Positions 36,111 through 46,692 are shown, numbered from the stretch's first letter. The stretch is DNA of 64,000 nucleotides from Tenericutes bacterium MO-XQ (GCA_002838185.1 CP017948.1:992001-1056000); one strand, 5' to 3'. A program made the numbers and translations. Notes: generated by a model from the letters alone, not told the origin.

Positions 36111-37457
36111 TTACCACATGATTGTGGCTAACTTTTTCAAATTGTACATACTTAAAATCATGAAGCTTCGATCCTCATTTTTCCTAAGTCCTCTAAGAAA
36201 CGTAAATCCCAGACAATGATTCATTTTTGAAATTCCAAACACCCTTTCAACTGATGTTTTTCTTTTCGGATATACCTCTTTGCCAATCTCAGATAGTCGA
36301 ATCAGTTTAGCTTCTTCACTATCTGCTTCATAAAAATGTCTTAGTATCACTTTTGTTTTCTGATTTGTACACTGAGTCTTAAAAGGACAATTTAAACAAT
36401 CTTTCGTTTTTGTTTTATATGCTTTATAGCCTTGTTTGTTGGTACCTCTATAAGTTAAGACTTTTTCATTTGGACAAACATAATAATCATGAAGTTCAAT
36501 ATATTTGAATCTATGTTTTGTAAAATATAATATATTGGATGATCCACCAGCACCTTTTCTTCCTTTAGGTCTTTTATAGGGAATCACAGGCTTAACACCT
36601 CGTTTAAATAATTCATGAAGTAATACTGGATGATCATACCCTGAATCCATAACTGCCATGTCAACTTCTTCATGAGCTTCTATATAATTAATGACTGTTT
36701 CCAGTCCAGTTTGACTATCGTGTAAGTTACCTGGAAATACTTGAGATGCTAATACCCATCCGTTTTCATCACTAATCACTTGGTTACTATAGGCTAACTG
36801 TCTTTCTTTCTCACCTTTATGAAACATGCCACAGTCCGGATCAGTAAGGCTCTTTGTTACTTTTTTAGCTTCGTTGAAATCTATTTCTTTTTTGCCTTCT
36901 TCAACTCTAACTTCATTGATTTCTGTTTGTAGAGATTCTACATACCGGTTCGTTGAATCATTGATGATAATGTCATTGACTTGTCTTTTATTTGCATATG
37001 CCTTAATATGTGTTGCATCGACAAATATATTATCCATTTTGACAAGCTTTAATTTCATGGCTTGATATAAAATCGTATTAAAGATCTCTTCAAAAACAGA
37101 AGTGCCTTCAAAACGACGTACATAGTTTTTCCCAAAGGTTGAAAAGTGTGGAACGACATCATTAAAATCGTATCCTAAAAACCATCGATATGCAGCATTA
37201 ACTTCGATTTCTTCAATTGTTCTTCTCATGGATCTAATGTTAAATAAATACTGAATAAAGACAATCTTAAATAAAATGACTGGGTCTATAGATGGTCTTC
37301 CCATATCATCTGCGTATAAATTTTCTACAATATCATAAATAAAACTGAAATCAATCGCTTTATCTATTTTTCTAACTAGATGATTGTTTGGAACGAGTTT
37401 ATCCATGTCCATGATGAAGATGTTTTCGCGATTGTTTATTTGATGTTTTGTTAACAT
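36111..37457 (-). CDS. IS1182-family transposase
   Basis: A DDE transposase of 448 residues. The N-terminal part (PSIDPVILFKIVFIQYLFNIRSMRRTIEEIEVNAAYRWFLG) matches the DUF772-type DNA-binding domain. The catalytic core shows Asp in NIFVDATHIKA, Asp in VAVMDSGYDHPV and Glu in KRKTSVERVFG. A Cys cluster (CLNCPFKTQC) lies before the last acidic residue. The frame is intact. Upstream (higher coordinates) the 26-bp palindrome overlaps the expected promoter and could bind a repressor or block read-through. Confidence 0.95.
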   Translation of the reverse strand: MLTKHQINNRENIFIMDMDKLVPNNHLVRKIDKAIDFSFIYDIVENLYADDMGRPSIDPVILFKIVFIQYLFNIRSMRRTIEEIEVNAAYRWFLGYDFNDVVPHFSTFGKNYVRRFEGTSVFEEIFNTILYQAMKLKLVKMDNIFVDATHIKAYANKRQVNDIIINDSTNRYVESLQTEINEVRVEEGKKEIDFNEAKKVTKSLTDPDCGMFHKGEKERQLAYSNQVISDENGWVLASQVFPGNLHDSQTGLETVINYIEAHEEVDMAVMDSGYDHPVLLHELFKRGVKPVIPYKRPKGRKGAGGSSNILYFTKHRFKYIELHDYYVCPNEKVLTYRGTNKQGYKAYKTKTKDCLNCPFKTQCTNQKTKVILRHFYEADSEEAKLIRLSEIGKEVYPKRKTSVERVFGISKMNHCLGFTFLRGLRKNEDRSFMILSMYNLKKLATIMW

Positions 37458-37539
37458 GAAATCACCAACCTTTGTTATTATTTTACCATGTTACCTATAT
37501 ATTTATATATAGGTAAAAGTAACTTTTGTATAAAAAAAA

Positions 37540-37628
37540 GAAGATCAGAAGCGGACGTGAGTCTATTAAGTAGTTCTATCTACACCGATTTTTAGTAGTC
37601 TATGCTACAAGCGACCAAACTGATCTTC
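37540..37628. other. Structured non-coding segment inside the IS
   Basis: GAAGATCAG (37540-37548) is complementary to CTGATCTTC (37620-37628), closing an 89-nt segment with smaller inner pairings (CTACAC, TAGTAG/CTATGCTAC). It contains no ORF. It may be a transcribed RNA, a site for transposase, or a transcription barrier. Function unknown. Confidence 0.4.
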
Positions 37629-37698
37629 ATATTCATATTTTATAATAATTTTTAAAAAAATACCATATCCTCAGATACGGTACTTTGTCTACAGCCTG

Positions 37699-37721
37699 AA
37701 AGGTATCCAAAGGATACCTTA
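37699..37721. repeat. Right copy of the 23-bp duplicated target hairpin
   Basis: Identical to 35972-35994. It now ends the convergent minus-strand gene, whose stop codon falls at its right edge. Confidence 0.85.
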
Positions 37722-38555
37722 TTTTTTGTATTTTTTCTCGTTAATTTTAGTGTATGATAATTTATGTTTTTCAAGTTTGATAATTGCATCATGATATTTC
37801 ATAAGCTCAGCAATATGCTCTTTATAGCCCAGTGTAGTCTTCTTAAACATAGGATCTTCAATATCAAATGGCTGTGAAGTTGCAATCCAATAGAGATAAT
37901 GCTTTTCTTTAAGCTTGTTTTGTTCATAAATATAAACGGTAGCAAATTTATCAATTAAATAGTTTTCGTTTTGATATATATCCTTGATAGTGATAATGGC
38001 TTGTTTTGGATTTAATTCACGCATATAGATGTTTTCTTTTTGCTTACCAACAATCAATACAATAACATCGGATTTAAAAGCTCTAAGCTGGTATAAAACC
38101 ACAATTCCATAGATAATCACACCACTACCTAAAAAGAATAAGATATATTGCAGTAAATCCTCTATAAAAAATATTGATAATCCAATAACGATTAAAGCGA
38201 ACACAAACATCAAATAAGTAAATTTGATTAAGTATGATGTCGTAAAGATCTCATCTTTCTTCTCTTTAAGCTTAGGTGTTTTAATGCGTCTAGATCTAAA
38301 TGATAACCCACCTGTAAACTTAATAAACAAAACAGAAGAAAATAAAACTGGAAAGACCCTAATCAAAAACACATAAAGGATCACATATAAATCGTTTGTC
38401 ATCAAAACGACAGGTATAAATTCATACATTGATGACAAAAAGATTATGATCAAAAATCCATATGCCCATTTAATTTTATTTGTGATTCTGTAAATGAAAT
38501 GAGAGATGATGAAATAAGATAATGCACTCATAATAAAACTTACGATATCGTTCAT
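37719..38555 (-). CDS. Multi-spanning membrane protein of unknown function
   Basis: Not recognised. Residues 1-165 contain about six membrane helices with a basic loop near 85-100 (FRSRRIKTPKLKEKK). Residues ~170-278 are cytosolic and charged (VIVLIVGKQKENIYMRELNPKQAIITIKDIY), with no motif I can name. The start ATG follows a short leader on the minus strand; it is convergent with rsmD, from which the IS now separates it. Confidence 0.65.
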   Translation of the reverse strand: MNDIVSFIMSALSYFIISHFIYRITNKIKWAYGFLIIIFLSSMYEFIPVVLMTNDLYVILYVFLIRVFPVLFSSVLFIKFTGGLSFRSRRIKTPKLKEKKDEIFTTSYLIKFTYLMFVFALIVIGLSIFFIEDLLQYILFFLGSGVIIYGIVVLYQLRAFKSDVIVLIVGKQKENIYMRELNPKQAIITIKDIYQNENYLIDKFATVYIYEQNKLKEKHYLYWIATSQPFDIEDPMFKKTTLGYKEHIAELMKYHDAIIKLEKHKLSYTKINEKKYKK

Positions 38556-38695
38556 AAAAAAACTCCTAAATAAGGGTGATTATGTTTTAGTATAAGTAAT
38601 TTTCACATGATTGTCAAACTTTATAGATTAACGCTTGTATTTTACAGTTTTATCAAGTAAAATAAGTATGGAAGAAGAAGGAGTGAAGAAACATT

Positions 38696-38917
38696 ATGAC
38701 TATTCAAATTTGGTTATTTGTTGTATTATTGGTTGTTGTATTACTTGTTGGTGGCGGCGTTGGCTTTTTCTTATCAAGAGGATGGTTTAAAAAATACTTA
38801 GAAAAGAATCCTCCTGTGAACGAACAAATGATCCGCGAAATGATGCGTCAAATGGGACGTACACCATCAGAAAAACAAGTAAGACAAATTCTAAATTCAA
38901 TGAATCAATATAAATAA
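38696..38917 (+). CDS. YneF family small membrane protein (UPF0154)
   Basis: A 73-residue protein with one N-terminal membrane helix (WLFVVLLVVVLLVGGGVGFFLSRGWF) and a conserved tail KNPPVNEQMIREMMRQMGRTPSEKQVRQILN. This is the YneF/UPF0154 pattern of Firmicutes and mollicutes; the function is unknown. GAAGAAGGAG precedes the ATG. A terminator follows at once, then the IS200-type element. Confidence 0.93.
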   Translation: MTIQIWLFVVLLVVVLLVGGGVGFFLSRGWFKKYLEKNPPVNEQMIREMMRQMGRTPSEKQVRQILNSMNQYK

Positions 38918-38940
38918 GACATCAACGATGTCTTTTTTTA
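38916..38940 (+). terminator. Terminator after yneF
   Basis: AAGACATC pairs with GATGTCTT around AAC, followed by T6. It includes the last bases of the stop codon. Confidence 0.88.
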
Positions 38941-39015
38941 TTATGTTGCTCGAAGAGTAACATAAAACCACCTGCTATGCGGGTGAGACCAGAAAAGCGG
39001 AAGCGATAAACAAAA

Positions 39016-39083
39016 AGAATCCTCTTGGTTGGTATAATGGACATAACCAATTGCCTTACACCAATCAAACCAAGGAGGATTCT
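39016..39083 (+). promoter_or_regulatory. Hairpin sequestering the tnpA ribosome site
   Basis: AGAATCCTC-TTGGTT-GGT (39016-39033) is complementary to ACC...AACCAA-GGAGGATTCT (39060-39083), and the 3' arm holds AAGGAGGAT, the tnpA ribosome site. Known IS200 elements control transposase translation this way. A TATAAT at 39033-39038 lies in the loop. Confidence 0.8.
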
Positions 39084-39090
39084 ATCACCG

Positions 39091-39534
39091 ATGTCAAAGA
39101 GAAACGATGACACTAGTAGTTTATCACACACAAAATGGAACTGCCAATATCACATTGTATTTTGTCCGAAATATCGACGAAAAGCAATATATGGTAAGCT
39201 AAGAAGTGATATAGGCAGATATTTGAGGCGACTTTGTGAATACAAAGGCGTAGAGATAGTCGAAGCACATGCCATGAGTGATCATATACATATGCTCGTC
39301 AAGATACCACCAAAACTAGCAGTAAGTTCATTCATGGGATATTTGAAAGGTAAAAGTAGCTTGATCATATTTGACGAGCATGCAAACTTAAAATATAACT
39401 ATGGATCTAGGCACTTCTGGTCAGAAGGGTACTATGTTTCGACCGTAGGTCTAAACAAAAAAACAGTCGAAAACTACATCCGGAATCAAGAATTAGAAGA
39501 CCAAGTTAAAGACAAGAGAAGTCTAAAAGAGTAA
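39091..39534 (+). CDS. tnpA: IS200/IS605-family transposase TnpA
   Basis: A Y1-HUH transposase that moves single-stranded DNA. Of the 147 residues, the HUH motif is DHIHMLV, the catalytic Tyr lies in GYYVSTVGLNKKTVENYIRNQ, and the entry motif YHIVFCPKYRRK is typical. The ATG at 39091 is chosen for the AAGGAGGAT 10 nt upstream. The gene is intact. Confidence 0.95.
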   Translation: MSKRNDDTSSLSHTKWNCQYHIVFCPKYRRKAIYGKLRSDIGRYLRRLCEYKGVEIVEAHAMSDHIHMLVKIPPKLAVSSFMGYLKGKSSLIIFDEHANLKYNYGSRHFWSEGYYVSTVGLNKKTVENYIRNQELEDQVKDKRSLKE

Positions 39535-39675
39535 AGAGACAGGTTTACGGGTAAGTAAGGGTGACAAAGGCAATTGGGCAAATAAAAAGACCCTCAAATG
39601 GGGGTCGCCAGTAATGAGCCTTGAAGGCGATGAGAAAAACCGCGCCTTGAAGACGCGGATTTTTATTTTTAAACG

Positions 39676-39706
39676 TAAAAAAAACAGATATTAAAATCTG
39701 TTTTCA
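39676..39706 (-). terminator. Terminator of plsY
   Basis: AAAACAGAT (39681-39689) pairs with ATCTGTTTT (39696-39704); the plsY stop codon lies in the loop. On the minus strand the stem is followed by a T-run. Confidence 0.8.
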
Positions 39707-40335
39707 GTACCTTCTCTTAATCTTTTATAATTAGCTTTATGCCTAATAAATATAATGGTTGCTAACACACTGATCACAACAAAATCCATAATACGCGTTG
39801 CTAGGTTATATAGTGGGTGCTCAAATAAGATTCTGATTAAGAAATAAAGAACGACGCCACTAGCTGCTGTTGTTGACGATAGGGAAACATATCTTGTTGT
39901 AAAAAACATAATCAGGAACACCACTAATACTGCTAAAGCTACCCAGGGTTCAATCGCTAAGATCATACCAGCAGATGTAGCAACAGCTTTACCACCTTTA
40001 AAGTTAATATAAATCGGAAACACATGTCCGATAACAGCTGTCATACCATATATGCTTGAAATGTTGATGTTATACTGGCTTACAATAAATAATGATTGAT
40101 CACCAATCAGGAAAACTAATGCAATCACTAATGCACCTTTAGCTACATCAAATACAAAAGCGAATATACCTGTTTTAAATCCTAAAACCCTAATTGCGTT
40201 GGTTGCACCTGTATTTTTCGATCCATGTTCTCTAATATCTATATTTTTAAATACTTTACCTATAATAAGTCCACTTGGTATGCTTCCTAGAAAATATGAT
40301 AAGATCATAAGCATACTTATATATACATAAGTCAT
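39691..40335 (-). CDS. plsY: Glycerol-3-phosphate acyltransferase PlsY
   Basis: PlsY transfers the acyl group from acyl phosphate to glycerol-3-phosphate, the first step of phospholipid synthesis, in the membrane. The 214-residue protein has five or more membrane helices and the three conserved motifs GSIPSG, GSKNTGATN and GHVFPIYINFKGGKAVATSAG. It goes with the DegV/FakB protein near the window start, which feeds the same acyl-phosphate pool. It is divergent from parE. Confidence 0.97.
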   Translation of the reverse strand: MTYVYISMLMILSYFLGSIPSGLIIGKVFKNIDIREHGSKNTGATNAIRVLGFKTGIFAFVFDVAKGALVIALVFLIGDQSLFIVSQYNINISSIYGMTAVIGHVFPIYINFKGGKAVATSAGMILAIEPWVALAVLVVFLIMFFTTRYVSLSSTTAASGVVLYFLIRILFEHPLYNLATRIMDFVVISVLATIIFIRHKANYKRLREGTENRF

Positions 40336-40411
40336 AAATTCACCTCATTACTTAACAATTATAACATAAATTTTTTTAAACAACATTTAAAAAATAAAAC
40401 ATAATCAAACA

Positions 40412-40440
40412 TTGTGTATGACCATATTTTTTGATATAAT
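40412..40440 (+). promoter_or_regulatory. Promoter of parE-parC
   Basis: TTGTGT (40412-40417) and TATAAT (40435-40440), 17-nt spacer. Confidence 0.75.
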
Positions 40441-40468
40441 AATATCATAAAAATAAGATGGTGATGAT

Positions 40469-42433
40469 GTGAGCAAAATGATAAAACAATATGATGAAAA
40501 GTCGATTCAAATCCTAGAAGGTCTAGAGGCAGTTAGAAAACGTCCTGGGATGTATATTGGATCTACAGATCAAAGAGGGCTACATCATTTGGTATGGGAA
40601 ATCGTTGATAACTCTATTGACGAAGCCCTATCAGGTTTTGGTAGCGAAATAACATGTACAATTAAAGCAGATAATAGTATTGAGGTTTCTGATAATGGAC
40701 GTGGTATGCCCTATAAAATGCATACTTCGGGTCGTCCTACAACAGAAATCATTTTTACTGTTTTACACGCTGGTGGCAAGTTTTCTGAAGATAGTGGTTA
40801 CAAGGTTTCTGGTGGTCTACATGGTGTAGGGTCATCCGTTGTTAATGCATTATCTCAATACTTGGAAGTAACTGTTTATAGAGATAAAGGTATATGGCAC
40901 CAAAAGTTCTCAAATGGTGGGAAGAATATCTCAAAACTAGAACGCATTGGTGATACTAAAAAAACAGGAACAACTGTATTTTTTAAACCAGATCCTAAGA
41001 TTTTCTCAACAACTTTGTTTTCTTATGATCTTATTAAAGAAAGACTCAGAGAACAAGCATTTTTAATCAAAGGATTAAAGATAGCGATCATTGATCAAAG
41101 AAATAACCAAAAAGAGTCATTTCAGTATCATGAGGGTATTAAAGCATATGTGGATTTTATAAATAAAGATAAGAAATTTATTAATGATACATATGTCATT
41201 GAACAAGCATATCCCTTAGAACATAAAAAATCAAAATCTATTGAAGTTGATATTGCATTACAGTTTACCCATGGCTATATTGAAAACATATTATCTTTTG
41301 TTAATAACGTTAGAACAAAAGATGGTGGTACCCATGAAATTGGGTTCAAATCAGCTTTAACTAGAGCACTAAACGATTATGCAAGAAAATATAATTTAAT
41401 TAAAGATAAAGATCCAAATCTAGATGGTTCAGATATCCGTGAAGGATTAACTGCAATCGTTTCTTTACGCATCCCTGAAGATGTCCTAGAATTTGAAGGA
41501 CAAACTAAAGGTAAACTAGGGACACCAGAAGCTAGAAATGCTACAGATAGTGTTGTTTATGAAAATATTACAACATATCTAGAAGAAAACAGAAAAGTAG
41601 CTGGTGAAATCATTCAAAGAGCAGTGAGTGCTCAAAAAGCAAGAGATGCAGCTAGAAAAGCGAGAGATGAAGCTAGAAACGGTAAAACGAAAAATAAAAA
41701 AGAAATTACTTTATCTGGTAAATTATCGCCTGCACAATCAAAAGATAAGACGAAAAACGAATTGTTCTTAGTCGAAGGGGATTCTGCTGGTGGCTCTGCT
41801 AAACAAGGCAGAAACCGTAAATTCCAAGCAATCCTACCTTTAAGAGGTAAAGTTATTAATACCGAAAAAGCTAGTTTAGATCAAATTTTAAAAAATGAAG
41901 AAATTGCAACCATGATTCATACCATTGGTGCAGATTTTGGCAATGATTTTGATTTAAAGAAATGTAACTATCAAAAAATCATCATCATGACCGATGCGGA
42001 TACCGATGGTGCACATATTCAAGTATTACTCTTAACATTCTTCTTTAGATATATGAGACCATTAATTGAAGATGGTCGTTTATTCATTGCACAACCACCT
42101 TTATACAAAGTATCTATTAAAAAAGGTAAAAAAGAAGAATCTCACTATGCATGGAGTGATGAAGAGTTAAGAGAACTCATCAATGGCCATCAACAAGTCA
42201 GTATCCAACGCTATAAAGGTCTAGGTGAAATGAATGCACCACAACTTTGGGATACAACCATGAATCCAGAAAAACGTGCATTAATTCAAGTGAAAATCGA
42301 TGATTTAGGTAGCGCTGATAAGCGTGTATCTATTTTGATGGGTGATCAAGTAGCACCACGTAGAGAATGGATTGAAGAAAATGTAGATTTTGAAATCAGT
42401 GATGATTTTGATCTAGAAGTAGGGGTGGAATAA
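40469..42433 (+). CDS. parE: DNA topoisomerase IV subunit B
   Basis: ParE is the ATPase half of topoisomerase IV, which decatenates daughter chromosomes. The GHKL motifs [20 protein letters not shown] and [14 protein letters not shown], the Toprim motif [13 protein letters not shown] and [10 protein letters not shown] are present; 654 residues. The tail lacks the large GyrB insert. I take the GTG at 40469, since GATGGTG lies 5 nt upstream; an in-frame ATG is nine bases later. It shares one base with parC. Confidence 0.95.
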   Translation: MSKMIKQYDEKSIQILEGLEAVRKRPGMYIGSTDQRGLHHLVWEIVDNSIDEALSGFGSEITCTIKADNSIEVSDNGRGMPYKMHTSGRPTTEIIFTVLHAGGKFSEDSGYKVSGGLHGVGSSVVNALSQYLEVTVYRDKGIWHQKFSNGGKNISKLERIGDTKKTGTTVFFKPDPKIFSTTLFSYDLIKERLREQAFLIKGLKIAIIDQRNNQKESFQYHEGIKAYVDFINKDKKFINDTYVIEQAYPLEHKKSKSIEVDIALQFTHGYIENILSFVNNVRTKDGGTHEIGFKSALTRALNDYARKYNLIKDKDPNLDGSDIREGLTAIVSLRIPEDVLEFEGQTKGKLGTPEARNATDSVVYENITTYLEENRKVAGEIIQRAVSAQKARDAARKARDEARNGKTKNKKEITLSGKLSPAQSKDKTKNELFLVEGDSAGGSAKQGRNRKFQAILPLRGKVINTEKASLDQILKNEEIATMIHTIGADFGNDFDLKKCNYQKIIIMTDADTDGAHIQVLLLTFFFRYMRPLIEDGRLFIAQPPLYKVSIKKGKKEESHYAWSDEELRELINGHQQVSIQRYKGLGEMNAPQLWDTTMNPEKRALIQVKIDDLGSADKRVSILMGDQVAPRREWIEENVDFEISDDFDLEVGVE

Positions 42434-45027
42434 TGTCAGTCATCAAGAAAATAGACGACTTTGTCGAAAATATCATCGAATCTACCGTTGAAGAAATTTT
42501 TAGTGATAGATTTGCTAGATACTCAAAATATATCATTCAAGACCGTGCTCTTCCAGATGCAAGAGACGGCTTAAAGCCAGTTCAAAGACGTATTTTATAT
42601 GCGATGCAACAATTAGGCATGTATCATAATAAACCTCATAAAAAATCAGCAAGAATTGCCGGAGAAGTTATGGGTAAATATCATCCTCATGGAGACTCAA
42701 GTATTTATGAGGCTATGGTACGTTTATCTCAAGACTTTAAAATGCGTACGATTCTAATCGATATGCACGGGAATAATGGATCAATCGATGGTGATAGTGC
42801 TGCAGCAATGCGTTATACAGAAGCAAGACTTTCTTTAGCTGCTGAAGCATTATTAGGGGATATCGATAAGAGAACAGTACCGTTTGTACCTAACTTTGAT
42901 GATGAAGAATTAGAACCAACAGTACTTCCAGCTAAATTCCCTAACCTTTTGGTTAACGGAGCAACTGGTATTTCTGCTGGATACGCAACTAAAATACCAC
43001 CGCATAACTTAAAAGAAGTGATTGATGCGACTATTTTATATTTAGATAATGATCAAGTGACATTTAAAGAAATCGCTAAAGTCATTAAAGGACCAGACTT
43101 TCCTACAGGTGGTATCGTTCAAGGGAAAGAAGGTATTTTACAAGCATTAGAAACTGGTTCTGGTAAAGTCATTATTAGAGCCAAAGCTGAAATTGAAGAA
43201 ATGTCAAAATCACAAGATCGTATCGTGATTACTGAGATTCCTTATGAAGTTAATAAAGCAGACTTAGTTAAAGCCATTGATGTCCTTAGAATTGATAAGA
43301 AAATCGATGATATTTTAGAGATTAGAGACGAATCTGATCAACAAGGACTAAGAATAGCGATTGACCTTAAAAAAGGCGCAGACGCGAATTTAATGCTCAA
43401 TTTACTATATAAATCGACAGACTTGCAAGTCGCATACAACTACAACATGGTTGCGATTTTAAATCATAGACCAGTCTTAGTTGGTGTACTTCCAATATTA
43501 AAGGCTTATGTTGACCATCAAAAAGAAGTCATCACAAGTCGTTCAAATTATGAATTAGAAAAAGCTCAAAAAAGACAGCACATCGTTCAAGGTTTAATCA
43601 AGATGGTAAGCATCGTTGAGCAAGTCATTAAAACAATTAGAGAATCTAATAATAAAGCAAACGCAAAAGAAAACATTATGGCACGTTTTGGCTTTACAGA
43701 GTTACAAGCAGAAGCCATCGTTACCTTACAACTTTACCGTTTGTCTAATACAGATATACTTGCATTAGAACACGAAGATGAAGCATTATCAGATCGTATT
43801 TTAGAATTAGAACACATTTTATCTTCAGAACATGCGTTAAGAAAAGTTATCAAGCGTGAACTTTTAGATGTATCTAAATTACTAGGTGACCCTAGACGTT
43901 CACAAATTGAAGAAGAAATCGAAACCATTAAAATCGATGAAAAAGACTTGATTACTGAAGAACGTGTGATGGTTGGAGTTACTAAAGAAGGATATATTAA
44001 ACGTTCTTCTACAAGAAGCTACCAAGCAACTCAAACGGCTGGGCTTAAACAAGATGATGCGTTGATTTTTGAAAAGGAAATCAATACATTAGATACTTTA
44101 TTATTATTTACAAACCTTGGAAATTATATTTACCTTCCAGTCTATAAGATCGATGATCAAAAATGGAAAGATTTAGGTATATATATCAATAACATCACAC
44201 CGATTGAAAAAGATGAAGTGATTATTGATACTTTATGTGTCTCAAGCTTTAAAGACAATGACACAGTTCTTTTAGCAACCAAAGATGGCATGATGAAACA
44301 AGCAAAACTTTCTGATTTTGAAGTCACAAGATTTTATAAACCCATGAAATGTATGAAACTCAATGAAGGTGATGAACTTAGATCCATTCATTATGGACAA
44401 AAAGAAAACATCATATCTATATCTAAACGCGGATATGTTTTAAGATATATTACTGATGACCTGCCTTTATACGGACTACAAGCTGGTGGAGTTAAAGGAA
44501 TGAATATTGGAGATAAAGATGAGCTTGTTAAAGCCTTATATGTGAGTGAACGTGATGAGTTTATCATGTTATCTGTTAGAGGTCATGTGATTAAGGATGT
44601 CGTAGAGGAACTACCAGTTTATAACAGAAATAGACGTGGTATCTTGGTCGTTGAACATTTAAAATCAAATCCTCATGACTTAGTCTCAGCAGATAGACTA
44701 TCAAGAGCACAAAGCAAAGAAGATGTGCATGTATTGATTGTTACTGAGAAAGAAGCAATCCATACATCTGTATCTGAACTTAAATATTCTGGTAATAAAT
44801 TTGGTAAAAAAATCTATGATGATCAAAAATTAGGTATGGCAGAAATGATTAAAATAGATGATGCTTTAGTTGATATTGACATCCAAAAACCAACAAAAAA
44901 ACCACAACCAATCGTAGAAAACATTGAAGAACCTCTTGATATATTAAAAGAAGAGGAAGTCATCACAAAGGATCATAAAAAGATTCATTTAAGTAGATTT
45001 GATCTATTTGACGAGGATGACGAGTAA
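42433..45027 (+). CDS. parC: DNA topoisomerase IV subunit A
   Basis: ParC is the DNA-cleaving half of topoisomerase IV. The active Tyr is in [11 protein letters not shown], the winged-helix region is [21 protein letters not shown], and [18 protein letters not shown]-type residues are present ([14 protein letters not shown]). The C-terminal pinwheel blades follow from about residue 500, and a charged tail ends the 864 residues. The quinolone-region Ser and Glu ([10 protein letters not shown]) look wild-type. It starts on the last base of parE. Confidence 0.96.
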   Translation: MSVIKKIDDFVENIIESTVEEIFSDRFARYSKYIIQDRALPDARDGLKPVQRRILYAMQQLGMYHNKPHKKSARIAGEVMGKYHPHGDSSIYEAMVRLSQDFKMRTILIDMHGNNGSIDGDSAAAMRYTEARLSLAAEALLGDIDKRTVPFVPNFDDEELEPTVLPAKFPNLLVNGATGISAGYATKIPPHNLKEVIDATILYLDNDQVTFKEIAKVIKGPDFPTGGIVQGKEGILQALETGSGKVIIRAKAEIEEMSKSQDRIVITEIPYEVNKADLVKAIDVLRIDKKIDDILEIRDESDQQGLRIAIDLKKGADANLMLNLLYKSTDLQVAYNYNMVAILNHRPVLVGVLPILKAYVDHQKEVITSRSNYELEKAQKRQHIVQGLIKMVSIVEQVIKTIRESNNKANAKENIMARFGFTELQAEAIVTLQLYRLSNTDILALEHEDEALSDRILELEHILSSEHALRKVIKRELLDVSKLLGDPRRSQIEEEIETIKIDEKDLITEERVMVGVTKEGYIKRSSTRSYQATQTAGLKQDDALIFEKEINTLDTLLLFTNLGNYIYLPVYKIDDQKWKDLGIYINNITPIEKDEVIIDTLCVSSFKDNDTVLLATKDGMMKQAKLSDFEVTRFYKPMKCMKLNEGDELRSIHYGQKENIISISKRGYVLRYITDDLPLYGLQAGGVKGMNIGDKDELVKALYVSERDEFIMLSVRGHVIKDVVEELPVYNRNRRGILVVEHLKSNPHDLVSADRLSRAQSKEDVHVLIVTEKEAIHTSVSELKYSGNKFGKKIYDDQKLGMAEMIKIDDALVDIDIQKPTKKPQPIVENIEEPLDILKEEEVITKDHKKIHLSRFDLFDEDDE

Positions 45028-45039
45028 GGGAGAAAACAT

Positions 45040-46680
45040 ATGAAATTTACAATTAATGAAGCAGTACATACGTATAATAAACCTACAGATTTAAAAACAA
45101 TTGCAAAGGAAATCGGAAAAAAAGATGCTCTAGCAGCAACTGTTAACATGCGTTTACGTGAACTTAGTTATATTCCAACGCATGATGCGACTGTAGAGTT
45201 TTTGGATTATAAACATCCAGATGCAATCAAGATTTATGAATCAACATTAAGATATGTAGTTGCAATGGCAGTTAAAAACTTATATCCGAATGCAAAAATT
45301 CGTTTTAACTATAGCATTTCAAGATCAATACTTGCAGTATTTGATCAATTTAATGGCATACTAAACCAAACAACATTAAACGATATAGAAAAAGAAGTTC
45401 ATAATCTTATAGAAAAAGATATACCAATTGTTAGACGTAGAATATCTCTTGGTGAAGCAATGAAGCTTTATGATGAGTTAGATATGCATGATAAAGTTGA
45501 GATTCTTAAATATCGTGATGAAGACTATGTAAACTTATATGAATGTGATCAATATATCAACTACATGTTTGGATATATGTTGCCATCAACAGGATATCTA
45601 TCAACATTTAATTTCATTCTTTACCATCCAGGGTTCTTAATTCAATACCCAAGAGCTGAATATGATGGGAAAATTCCACCATTTAAAGATGAACCTACCT
45701 TTGGTAAAGCTTTAAAAGAAGCGAGTAAGTGGGGACGTATTATTTCTGGTAATACTATTCCAAAGATGAATAAGTTTGCCAAAGAAGTTGTTTCTAGTGT
45801 TGATTTTGTTAATATGTGTGAAACTAAACATGCACATCAATTAAATGAACTTGGTGATTTGATTGAAAACAATATCGAAAATATTAGATTGATTGGTATC
45901 GCTGGACCATCATCATCTGGTAAAACAACGTTTTCTAATCGCTTACGCATTGAACTGATGACAAGAGGTATTAAACCTGTCATGATCAGCATTGATGATT
46001 ACTATTTTGGTAAAGATAATGCACCAAAAGATGAGTTTGGTTTACCTGATTTAGAGCATGTTGATGCGCTTGATGTTGAATTATTTAACCATGATATGTT
46101 AAAGCTTATTCAAGGTGAAAGCGTGACATTACCGCATTTTAATTTCCAAAAAGGAAAGAGAGAAACAGGTAAAACCATTCAAATCCCACACGATCAACCC
46201 ATAATCATAGAAGGCATTCATGCATTAAATGAAAAATTAACTCATTCAATTCCTAAACATCAAAAGTTTAACATCTATATCGCACCACAAACACAATTAC
46301 ATATTGATGATCACAATCCTATTTCAATTACAGAATTAAGATTACTTAGAAGAATCGTTAGAGATCAAAAATACAGAAATTCATCAGCTAGTGATACGAT
46401 GGATATGTGGCCAAGCGTAAGACGTGGGGAGTTTAAATGGATTTATCCTAACCAAAAAGAAGCAAATTACGTTTTTAATTCAGAATTAACTTATGAGTTA
46501 GCGGTTCTAAAGAAGCACGCTGTTGCTCAACTAAGAGCCATTCCAAAGGATAACAAACATTTTATTACCGCAAACCGTTTACTAAAATTCTTAAAATATT
46601 TTATGGATATTGAAGATGAACTTGTACCATGTAATTCTTTACTTAGAGAATTCATCGGAGGTAGCAGTTTTAATCATTAG
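45040..46680 (+). CDS. TGS-domain nucleoside (uridine) kinase
   Basis: A 546-residue fusion found in Firmicutes. Residues 1-60 are a TGS-like domain, ~65-200 resemble the second additional domain of threonyl-tRNA synthetase (DEDYVNLYECDQYINYMFGYMLPSTGYL), and ~285-500 form a uridine-kinase/PRK P-loop kinase with GIAGPSSSGKTTFSNRL and the SIDDYYFGKDNAP and GIHALNEKL motifs. It should phosphorylate a nucleoside or related sugar; the exact substrate is not known. GGGAG precedes the ATG 12 nt after parC. Confidence 0.88.
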   Translation: MKFTINEAVHTYNKPTDLKTIAKEIGKKDALAATVNMRLRELSYIPTHDATVEFLDYKHPDAIKIYESTLRYVVAMAVKNLYPNAKIRFNYSISRSILAVFDQFNGILNQTTLNDIEKEVHNLIEKDIPIVRRRISLGEAMKLYDELDMHDKVEILKYRDEDYVNLYECDQYINYMFGYMLPSTGYLSTFNFILYHPGFLIQYPRAEYDGKIPPFKDEPTFGKALKEASKWGRIISGNTIPKMNKFAKEVVSSVDFVNMCETKHAHQLNELGDLIENNIENIRLIGIAGPSSSGKTTFSNRLRIELMTRGIKPVMISIDDYYFGKDNAPKDEFGLPDLEHVDALDVELFNHDMLKLIQGESVTLPHFNFQKGKRETGKTIQIPHDQPIIIEGIHALNEKLTHSIPKHQKFNIYIAPQTQLHIDDHNPISITELRLLRRIVRDQKYRNSSASDTMDMWPSVRRGEFKWIYPNQKEANYVFNSELTYELAVLKKHAVAQLRAIPKDNKHFITANRLLKFLKYFMDIEDELVPCNSLLREFIGGSSFNH

Positions 46681-46692
46681 AAAGGAAGACCC

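Larger units (their letters stand above)
35995..37698. mobile_element. IS1182-family insertion sequence, complete, 1,704 bp
   Basis: Terminal inverted repeats CAGACTGTAGACAAA (35995-36009) and its complement at 37684-37698 match at 14 of 15 positions. One transposase gene fills most of the element on the minus strand. It is flanked by the 23-bp palindromic direct repeat, in line with the known preference of IS1182-type elements for hairpin targets. A 26-bp palindrome at 37491-37516 lies in the transposase upstream region, and 37540-37628 holds a structured non-coding segment. The open frame and intact ends suggest recent activity. Confidence 0.88.
38941..39670 (+). mobile_element. IS200-type element (tnpA only), ends approximate
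   Basis: A single HUH transposase gene is bordered by imperfect hairpins: CACCTGC-TAT-GCGGGTG near 38970 on the left, and GACCC...GGGTC (39587-39608), GCCTTGAAGGC and CCGCG...CGCGG (39640-39659) on the right. IS200 elements have subterminal hairpins and no target duplication, so the exact ends cannot be fixed by eye. No tnpB is present. Confidence 0.7.

Noticed and set aside
36826-37065. Plus-strand frame inside the transposase
   Set aside because: Antisense shadow of the catalytic core, no start signals.
37699-37721. Duplicated hairpin read as a recombination (att) site
   Set aside because: It exactly flanks IS ends and serves as a terminator on both sides, so target duplication is the simpler explanation.
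38941-39670. IS605 with tnpB
   Set aside because: Only tnpA is present; the DNA after it is hairpins up to the plsY terminator.
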